Assembly (NCBI RefSeq): GCF_949628265.1
Contig: NC_088787.1
Location: 31,298,844-31,362,843, forward strand
Origin: Cloeon dipterum
Lineage: Eukaryota; Arthropoda; Insecta; Ephemeroptera; Baetidae
Length of the DNA stretch: 64,000 bases
Direction: 5' to 3'
A model generated the notes under the pieces. That model was not told the DNA's origin and made no database searches. It worked only from the letters and a program-made list of their open reading frames with translations. This document shows, piece by piece, positions 58,393 to 64,000 of this stretch; position 1 is the stretch's first letter; each line of letters opens with the position of its first letter. The translations under genes and the position numbers were made by a program.

Positions 58393-61300
58393 ATGGCGTG
58401 TTACTTTGCTACTGGAATTTTAATTTTGATCACAAAAGCGACTGCAATCGAAGGTAAGAAAATATATAATGTCTCTTTAATAGATTTTTTTTAATCATAT
58501 AAGATAATTCGAAAAAATTACAAGCCATCTTGTCGCTGAAGCGTCGGCCTATATACGTTTTAACTCTGAAAGTTTATTAGGAAACCTTTATAATATTTGA
58601 AAAATAAAAATTAGAGGAATTCAATTCAATTTTTATACGAAATCGAGAAAAATTGAGGAGTTTTCTAATAGAAAATCACCATGAACTTTTCCTAGCCAAG
58701 AGATAAAGAGGGCGGAAAATTGACAAGACTTAAACGGGGTGCATTGCACCCCATTTCAGTTTTCTTAATTTTACCGAGTAATATTGGGTAAGAGAATTTT
58801 TTCTAAATTCTGAAATGTACCGAGTAATATCGTTATTTTTAATTCTGAAACGTGGTGCACTGCACACCATTTCAGTTGTCTGTTTTTCGGAAATAAAATC
58901 TCAACTTTTAACAAATAACAAAATTCCCTCCCAATTTAAATTAAGCTCTTCATGAAAAGCCCAAAAACAATTAAAATTACAAAAAAGCCACTCATTAATT
59001 AAGCTTGATGTTTTTTGTTTAAATAAATCCAAAATTCATCATTGTACATTTTTCAGTGACGCCTAGAAAATTAACGTTCTGAGCATAATTATGACCTGTA
59101 AGATTTTTTTAATTCGACATAAATTTTAGTAAAAAATCTACCGCCTGGAAAATACTAATCATTTCTTGCTGTAGCTATATTTTTCAGGATAAACTTGCAA
59201 ACAATTTTGACAACCCCTTTAAAATCCAACACGAAAAAGCATTTTTGGGCAAAATCTTTGTCGGTTCCCATAGTTTCTAATAAACCAACAAGAATATTCC
59301 CATGTCCAATTGGTAAAAAGTGTCAAATAAGCCATAAATATAGCATTTACAAACGGATGTAATATTTTCTTTGAACAGAAGACACACAGGAAGCCCTTTA
59401 TTTTGTTTGACGGTTGGATTTAACACGCTTTGTAGATGCGGCGTTTTGGAATAAGGTTGCCCGCCAAGAGCTTGTCACAGGGCTCCACATGCGGCAAAAT
59501 CTCCAGAGGGCCCACAACGTGGTGCTTTTCGTGGGAGACGGCATGGGACCGAACACTATAACCGCTTCTCGCATTTACAAAGAGCAACATCGGACCACCG
59601 GCAGAAACAACCCCCAGGAGACCCCGGAATCAATGTTTCTGCGTTTTGAAAGGTTTCCTCATGTAGCGCTTTTGAAGGTAAACAAATAACTTACATTCAA
59701 ACACAAACCGCTGAAGCCTAAACCCTGTTGCCCTGCTGATCCGTAATAAACAAAATTTGAATCTAAACCCTTTTCAAGCTCTGAGTCGCACAAACTAGGG
59801 GTTCCCATTCAAAGCGTTATATAATAGATACAAAGGCATTGGCCGCCGGTCTGGAACCCGATTTTCAGATTTTTCACGCTCATACAAATTGTTTAATTTA
59901 TTTTTTTCCCATATTTTCACTTCGCGCGACTTGAAACGTTCTCGTGCGAAAATGGTTTTCTTATTGTTAAAATTCGGCCGCTCGATCGATCATCGACCAC
60001 GACCTCTCATAGGATAGATCTCGGACGGGGCTTTGACCTGCGTTATTCGAAATACATTTTCAGGGTACCTCGCAACCTGATATCCACTCCCAGGTCGGTT
60101 TTTAATGCTTACGTATTCAGTAGTTTTGAGCACATTTGGCGATACTCGGCAACGAATTTTTCACCGATCTTCCTCAGGTCGTGCGACCTGAGATCCGGCC
60201 TCGGACTGTTTTTTTGCGGTTTTGCCGCCGCCGGTCGCTTATATTTGAGTCTCTTGGTAAATTTCGCCGCCTCGACAGACGGTTGCCCGAAATGCCCAAG
60301 GGGCGCAAGCCACTTGTTTATTAGAAATAATAAATTATAAAATATTGAAGACCTTTAAAATCGAATTATAATTGATGTTTAAGAACATGAAGGTATACAA
60401 AATCAGAACAAAACGTTTAAAAAACTCTTCATCATCCAAAACTCTCTTGAAATTACCAGAATTACGATTCATTTAAAATTTGAACTCTTTATAATTAAAT
60501 TTAGGGAAAAATATTAAAAAATCCAACTTTATAACTTTTTCCAGGATGGTTAATTCAATTATTTTCTTTCATTACTCGTAAATAAAATCTTCCATAATCC
60601 GTTAAATTAAACAGTCCACTAACTGAATTTAACAATTTGATTTTTTAGACCTACAACGTGGACAAACAGGTACCAGACTCGGCAGGCACTGCGACGGCAT
60701 TGTTTTGCGGAGTGAAAACTAACTTTAAAACTGTTGGAGTGGACGCAAACGTTAAACTAGGAGATTGCGAATCCTCGCTCGATCCTGCCTTCCACGTTCA
60801 TTCCATCTTAAAATGGGCACAAGACGCCGGAAAACGAACAGGTTAATTTAAAATTATTTTTTCTGGCCCCAAAGTGGTGACAATTCATGCTAATTTATTT
60901 TCTTTGCAAAAAGCTGCAATTTATAATGTTAAAGAAATCTTTAAGGATTTGTGACCAACACTCGAGTAACACACGCCACCCCCGCCGCATTGTACGCACA
61001 TTGTGCCCATCGAAGCTGGGAATGCGAGTCGAAAATGCCCCAAGGGGCAGAAAAATGCAAGGACATTGCTCGGCAGCTCATTGAAGATGAGCCTGGCAAG
61101 TCCATTAATGTAAAAATATCCACTCTTCATGAAGAAACCCCTCAGGTGACGCATGTATTTCAGGTCATAATGGGCGGCGGGAGACAATGTTTGACGAGCA
61201 ACATCACCATTACTGCTTATGACCCGATCGACACCTGGGCCTGCCAAAGAAAGGACGGCAGGGACCTGATTAATGAGTGGGAAATCAGGAAGAAGTCCCA

Positions 61301-63184
61301 GGAAGACTCTTATAAGGTCGTGTCAACCAGCAAGGGACTGGCTGAAATCGATTTTAGCCGCACGGACTATCTGCTTGGCGTTTTCGCCAACGGATTTATG
61401 AAATACGATCACGAAATCGACCCCGAGGTCACTCCAACCCTGGCGGAAATGTCAGCGGCTGCGATTCAAATCTTGCAGAAGGGAGAAAATGGATTTGTGT
61501 TGGTGGTAGATTAAAAAATAATTGCAAAAACTGCGCGTAGTAAAATTAATATTAATTCTGAATTTTTGCATAGATTGAGGGTGGATTGATTGATCAAGCC
61601 CACCACCGCGGCACTGCTAGACGAGCTTTGGACGAAACGGTCGCTCTCGACAAGGCTGTCGAAGAATCTTTGAAGATGTTGCACCTTTCCGACACCTTGG
61701 TCATCGTCACGGCAGACCACACTCATTCCTTGTCGATAAATGGATACCCTGATCGCGGATCAGATATTCTAGGTTTCTAATTAAAAGCCTAATTTATACT
61801 GATCGATTGATATATCCTGATTTTCAGGCATTGCCCAAAGATCAAAAGCAGACGGATTAAACTTCACAACTCTGACTTACGCTTCTGGCACGGATATTAA
61901 ATATTTTCCGTTCAACGAAACACACGTGACTCGGACTGACCCGTCAAAGGAAGACTTGACGGACTTCAAATACCAGCATCAAGCGACTTTCCTTCACGAC
62001 GAAGCGAATCACGGCGGAGGAGAAGTCACGGTTTACGCAATAGGTGAATATATAACTACTGGAATTTCATTTTTGACAGGGCTAATCGATTCCTATGAAG
62101 GGCAGCCAATAAACGTAATACCGTTGCTTTTGCACCGGCGACCAATCAGAGAAGGGATTGGCCAGATCGAGACAGCAGCGCCACTGTGACAACCAGCGGA
62201 AGCGTGTCAGTCTAGCTGCTACAACATAAGCCGGAACAATGACAGCTAACAATAATGCCACAACGAGAAATAATTGCCCTTCTCTTCATGAAGGAAAAGA
62301 ATGATGCAGCAACAGCACGCGACAGTGGAAACATCTGCTCTTACTCAGCGAGAGCAGTGAAGTGCAGAAGATGCAGTCACGTGACTCAATCCCGACATCT
62401 CATTGGACAAGAGCAGGCATGCACTCGTTTCTCCCTTCCCCCCTAGCAGTCCGTACTAGCCAATGAGATGCCTAGATTGGCTCACGTGAACTGTGTGTGT
62501 GCTTCTCTGCTCTCGATGGGTACAAACAGATGTCTCCACTATCGCCTGCTGTTGCTGCATCATTCTTTTCCTTCACAAAAAGGGCACTTTCTAAACGTGA
62601 TTTTCTCGGCCACTTTATTGTAGTTCCGGCTAATGTTGTAGATTAATTCGTGCTCTTTCGATTGACACTAATTACGGCTTCAGAAATTATTCCGACACAG
62701 AGCCGCCAGCAAAAACTCATTTATCATAGGGTAAGAGAGGACCAATGCGCATGCGCACAGATCTACGCCTCTCTTTGCTAAGCTCTATATCGTTGTGGCG
62801 CTGCTGTCTTGATCTGGCCAATCAGGAAAAACCGCTCCCTTCTCTAGTTGGTAGCAGGTTTCAAGCGAAAAACCGCTAAAGCAACGTCGTGTAAAACTTT
62901 TGACCGAATATTTTAGCTGCCAATAATAATCTGACCCTCAGGATTCGTTTGGCACGGTCAAAAATAAAATTCAAGTGCCTTGAGGATCACAAGAAATAAT
63001 TTTGTATTTATTTTAAGGGCCATGGTCTCATTTATTTCACGCGGTGCATGCGCAGAACTTCGTCGCACACGTCATAGGATATGCAGCGAAAATCGGAACT
63101 TATAAGGACACAGAGAATTGGGCAAATTGTTACACGAGCCAACTATCCATGTTAATTTTAAGCTTTGTGTCTTTACTTATGTAA
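58393..63184 (+). CDS. ALP: Membrane-bound alkaline phosphatase, complete
   Basis: Eight exons: 58393-58453, 59436-59677, 60649-60841, 60946-61109, 61164-61505, 61574-61772, 61828-62043 and 63018-63184. The sum is 528 codons (527 aa), the usual length. A signal peptide ([18 protein letters not shown]) is followed by [11 protein letters not shown] and GDGMG (Asp55, metal), PDSAGTAT (nucleophile Ser112), HATPAA (Thr177, Mg site), Arg188, [10 protein letters not shown] (Glu336, Asp341, His345), TADHTHS (Asp382, His383) and EANHGGGE (His462). All zinc and magnesium ligands and the phosphate-binding Arg are present. The last exon gives [20 protein letters not shown] and ends in a hydrophobic tail after NCYTSQ, consistent with a GPI-anchor signal. 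The enzyme hydrolyses phosphate monoesters at the outer cell surface, in insects typically of gut or tubule. Exon 2 uses a weak acceptor (CTTTGTAG|ATGCGG), chosen because an upstream frame has a stop at 59408. Confidence 0.93.
61110..61163 (+). other. 54-nt in-frame intron of the phosphatase gene
   Basis: The frame is open across this stretch but would insert 18 residues ([18 protein letters not shown]) between SIN and VIMGGGR, a join that is continuous in other alkaline phosphatases. It begins GTAAAA, ends TGTATTTCAG, and is a multiple of three without a stop. Confidence 0.75.
62110..62900. mobile_element. Fold-back (inverted-repeat) element in the last phosphatase intron
   Basis: Long imperfect inverted repeat centred near 62430. 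Paired blocks include CGTTGCTTT (62124) with its complement near 62880; AGAGAAGGGATTGGCCAGAT and GACAGCAGCGCCAC (62150-62187) with complements at 62800-62850; ACAACATAAGCCGGAAC (62221) with GTTCCGGCTAATGTTGTAG (62624-62642); GAAGGAAAAGAATGATGCAG (62290) with its exact complement near 62553-62574; and ACATCTCATTGG with CCAATGAGATG near the centre. The right arm has about 130 bp extra. No transposase ORF. It contains GTCACGTGAC at 62376-62385. Confidence 0.8.
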
Positions 63185-63196
63185 AAATTTGTGTTT

Positions 63197-63205
63197 TTTA
63201 ATATA
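63197..63205. terminator. Bidirectional poly(A) signal between ALP and THOC7
   Basis: TTTAATATA reads AATATA on the plus strand (15 nt past the ALP stop) and ATTAAA on the minus strand (44 nt past the THOC7 stop). Both are known minor variants of the poly(A) signal, and no AATAAA was found for either gene. Confidence 0.4.
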
Positions 63206-63245
63206 CTAGCATTTGGTCACAGTCGCGTCTCACCAAATTGTTTCA

Positions 63246-64000
63246 TCAAGGATCAACACTCATCGCATTGTCATCGACGTCCTCCAGATCAAAGGGTTCA
63301 ATGAGGAGGTCGATACTGTCCGCGGTCATGTCTGCAGAGGCTGCTTCGTTCGAGTCTATTTGCTGCTTGATTTCATTGGCATCCTCAATGAAGTCGTGAA
63401 TGGCCACGTTAAGCAAGTGCAATCGTTTGCGACGCATGTCCAGCTTTTCCTCTATTTCCCTCCGCTTGTCCTGAGTAAGCAAATCAATAACTGGTGTAAA
63501 AAGGCGACAATACTCATTACCTCTAAATCAGCCAGCTCAGCCTTGATTTCGTCCAAATTCTTCAAGGTCTCTTTTCTGTCTGGCTGCTCTTTGATGACCT
63601 TAGCCAGGACGTTGTACTGCACTCGATTCTTCCTGACCTCCTTGGCAGCCTTGAACGATTCTTTCGCCTCCTCGATTTCCTTCTTGGCACTTTCCACTCT
63701 GGTTTTGATGATATCGTTTAGCTCTTCGTAGCTGTTGAGTTCCGCATTGCTCGTGTGCGAGCCGAGCAGAAATTTTTCCGAAGCCAGTTCGCTTTGCGAC
63801 AGCTGCAGAAGCATTCTGTTCAGTGCTCTGCAATTTTTTAATTTGTTTTAGACCATTCATTTATTATTGAGTTCTTTTGTGCTTACGTGTTGTCCTCCTC
63901 AGCAGTTCCTGGACTATTGCACCATTTTAAAAACGATCGCAGCAGCAGATTAATGCGCCTGTCATCTCCAGTTCCATCTCCGTCGATCAGAAGCCGCCGT
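63246..64000 (-). CDS. THOC7: THO complex subunit 7 (5' partial)
   Basis: Three exons in transcription order: from beyond the window to 63887, 63827-63521 and 63470-63246, with the TGA stop at the end. The first partial exon reads RLLIDGDGTGDDRRINLLLR followed by SFLKWCNSPG, almost the same as the human THOC7 N-terminus, so only about a dozen residues are missing. The middle is a long coiled coil (NRMLLQLSQSELASEKFLL ... KKEIEEAKESFKAAKEVRKN) and the family motif RVQYNVLAKVIKEQPDRKET, then DMRRKRLHLLNVAIHD. The tail is acidic (DLEDVDD). THOC7 pairs with THOC5 in the THO/TREX complex, linking transcription with nuclear mRNA export. It is convergent with ALP, with 61 nt between the stop codons. 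Confidence 0.95.

Noticed and set aside
59380..59435. Upstream acceptor (AACAG at about 59379) for phosphatase exon 2
   Set aside because: The needed frame has a TGA at 59408-59410. The acceptor at 59435 fits the phase of exon 1 and starts at the conserved AFWNKVAR.
62044..63017. Alkaline phosphatase first looked truncated by the fold-back insertion
   Set aside because: An exon at 63018-63184 restores the phase, encodes the missing GPxxHLFxxVxxQxxxxHV end and supplies a GPI-type tail, giving the normal 527 aa.

Overview
The window is animal nuclear DNA. It is AT-rich, its genes are split by short GT-AG introns, and long non-coding stretches are full of microsatellites and dispersed repeats. 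Protein features (an ABCB6 half-transporter, TEX10, THOC7 and a GPI-type alkaline phosphatase of insect style) point to an arthropod, most likely a hexapod. I cannot name the species. All exon joins were worked out by hand from reading frame, splice dinucleotides and family similarity; none is supported by transcript data.

Layout. 1-555 (+) is the last coding exon of a glutamine-rich protein of unknown identity. About 1-30 kb is a gene-poor stretch with CpG-rich islands embedded in AT-rich DNA, several repeat families (called B and C here), two related small inverted-repeat elements, one 159-bp nested palindromic element and the 3' end of a LINE. 30206-33231 (+) is TEX10/Ipi1 (9 exons, 655 aa), a pre-60S ribosome assembly and Rix1-complex factor. 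34195-38717 (+) is ABCB6 (11 coding exons, 848 aa), with two perfect GTCACGTGAC boxes upstream. 43170-52698 (-) is a 5-exon gene for a 496-aa secreted protein; its C-terminal half looks like a legumain/caspase-like (C13) fold without the catalytic His and Cys. Its 6.9-kb first intron contains a Ty3/gypsy-type integrase remnant. 58393-63184 (+) is a complete 8-exon alkaline phosphatase gene (527 aa, all metal ligands present). Its last intron is largely one fold-back element, and one of its introns is a 54-nt in-frame intron without a stop codon. 63246-64000 (-) is the 3' three exons of THOC7 (TREX/THO complex), tail to tail with the phosphatase and only 61 nt between stop codons.

The genes do not form one pathway. 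TEX10 and THOC7 are housekeeping nuclear factors (ribosome assembly, mRNA export). ABCB6 is a membrane porphyrin/heavy-metal transporter. The phosphatase and the pseudo-peptidase are secretory-pathway proteins. The most unusual items are the secreted pseudo-legumain, the ABCB6 promoter boxes with a further copy carried by a transposable element, the shared 3' end of the phosphatase and THOC7 genes, and repeat families A-D, which explain much of the non-coding sequence from about 11 to 58 kb.
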